Below, in pieces: positions 63,855 to 64,000 of a stretch of 64,000 nt of DNA. The notes under the pieces were generated by a model, which saw only the letters and a program-made list of their open reading frames with translations, did not search any database and was not told the origin of the DNA. This DNA comes from Cyclobacteriaceae bacterium (lineage in GTDB: Bacteria; Bacteroidota; Bacteroidia; Cytophagales; Cyclobacteriaceae): positions 62,001 through 126,000 of the forward strand of contig JAHCHY010000002.1 of NCBI GenBank assembly GCA_026129485.1. Direction: 5' to 3'. A program made the translations under genes and the position numbers. How positions within the stretch are numbered: the first letter of the stretch is position 1; each line of letters begins with the position of its first letter.

Positions 63855-64000
63855 TTACTTCTTCTTTTTCTTTACAGGTTTACCGAACTGCTTAAAACCT
63901 CTTTGCACAATTTGTTCCACTAACCGCTCACCACCAGCGCTTGTCATATTAGTGGTTGAATTAATGCGCCACACCAGAAAATCCTTTTTGTCGTTCAGGT
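63855..64000 (-). CDS. C-terminal end of an unidentified protein
   Basis: The last 47 codons of a minus-strand gene whose start is beyond the right edge. Visible residues include [35 protein letters not shown], and a basic tail of VKKKKK. I do not recognise the family. The Lys-rich end suggests RNA or nucleic-acid contact, which is only a guess. It lies 8 bp before pyrD and is likely in the same operon. Confidence 0.55.
   Translation of the reverse strand, partial: LNDKKDFLVWRINSTTNMTSAGGERLVEQIVQRGFKQFGKPVKKKKK

Overview
The window is bacterial chromosome from a member of the Bacteroidota, most likely a free-living Cytophagales relative. Three things point there: type IX secretion (T9SS) cargo with gliding-motility-type C-terminal domains, PorP/SprF partner proteins, and the gene order rplM-rpsI-rpsB-tsf. 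TAnnTTTG-type promoter boxes and the lack of obvious Shine-Dalgarno sequences fit. The genus assignment is inference only. No rRNA, tRNA or CRISPR array was found.

Positions 1-26600 are mostly housekeeping. On the minus strand: nqrA with the start of nqrB, cmk with a small lipoprotein, a MATE exporter, the rplM-rpsI-rpsB-tsf operon, an RluA-type pseudouridine synthase, a PhoB/PhoR-like pair, a predicted aminopeptidase, a MacB-like permease, pyrF with DUF2851 and a membrane protein, and ftsK-lolA. On the plus strand: recA, queA, a DUF433/DUF5615 toxin-antitoxin pair, a TPR histidine kinase with its LuxR-type regulator, and lemA. After lemA come a frameshifted glycine-rich small gene and what looks like the C-terminal remnant of a DUF2207 protein.

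Positions 26700-62720 are an accessory surface-protein island. Six large secreted proteins (702-2047 residues) end in T9SS type B (CHU_C) sorting domains and share an 83-residue Ig-like (Ig_7-type) module. Each then carries its own front: tandem Ig modules, laminin-B-like domains, two predicted seven-bladed FG-GAP propellers, twelve FN3-like modules, or an apparently unnamed EYFFD/DPG repeat. Two PorP/SprF genes sit 2-4 bp from such proteins, as sprF does with sprB. A two-gene module (secreted solenoid protein plus EYFFD/DPG repeat protein) occurs twice in tandem at 54471-62720. Sensor kinases lie within and beside the island. An M28 peptidase, a heme-c dehydrogenase-like lipoprotein and an outer-membrane barrel protein sit in the middle.

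After 62800 the minus strand carries pyrD and the end of an unidentified gene. Many intergenic gaps, above all between convergent genes, hold long inverted repeats of a few recurring sequence families. A 150-bp element with perfect 17-bp terminal inverted repeats lies at 37527-37676. These palindromes probably act as bidirectional terminators and may be non-autonomous mobile repeats; one runs into the start of a coding region at 59949.
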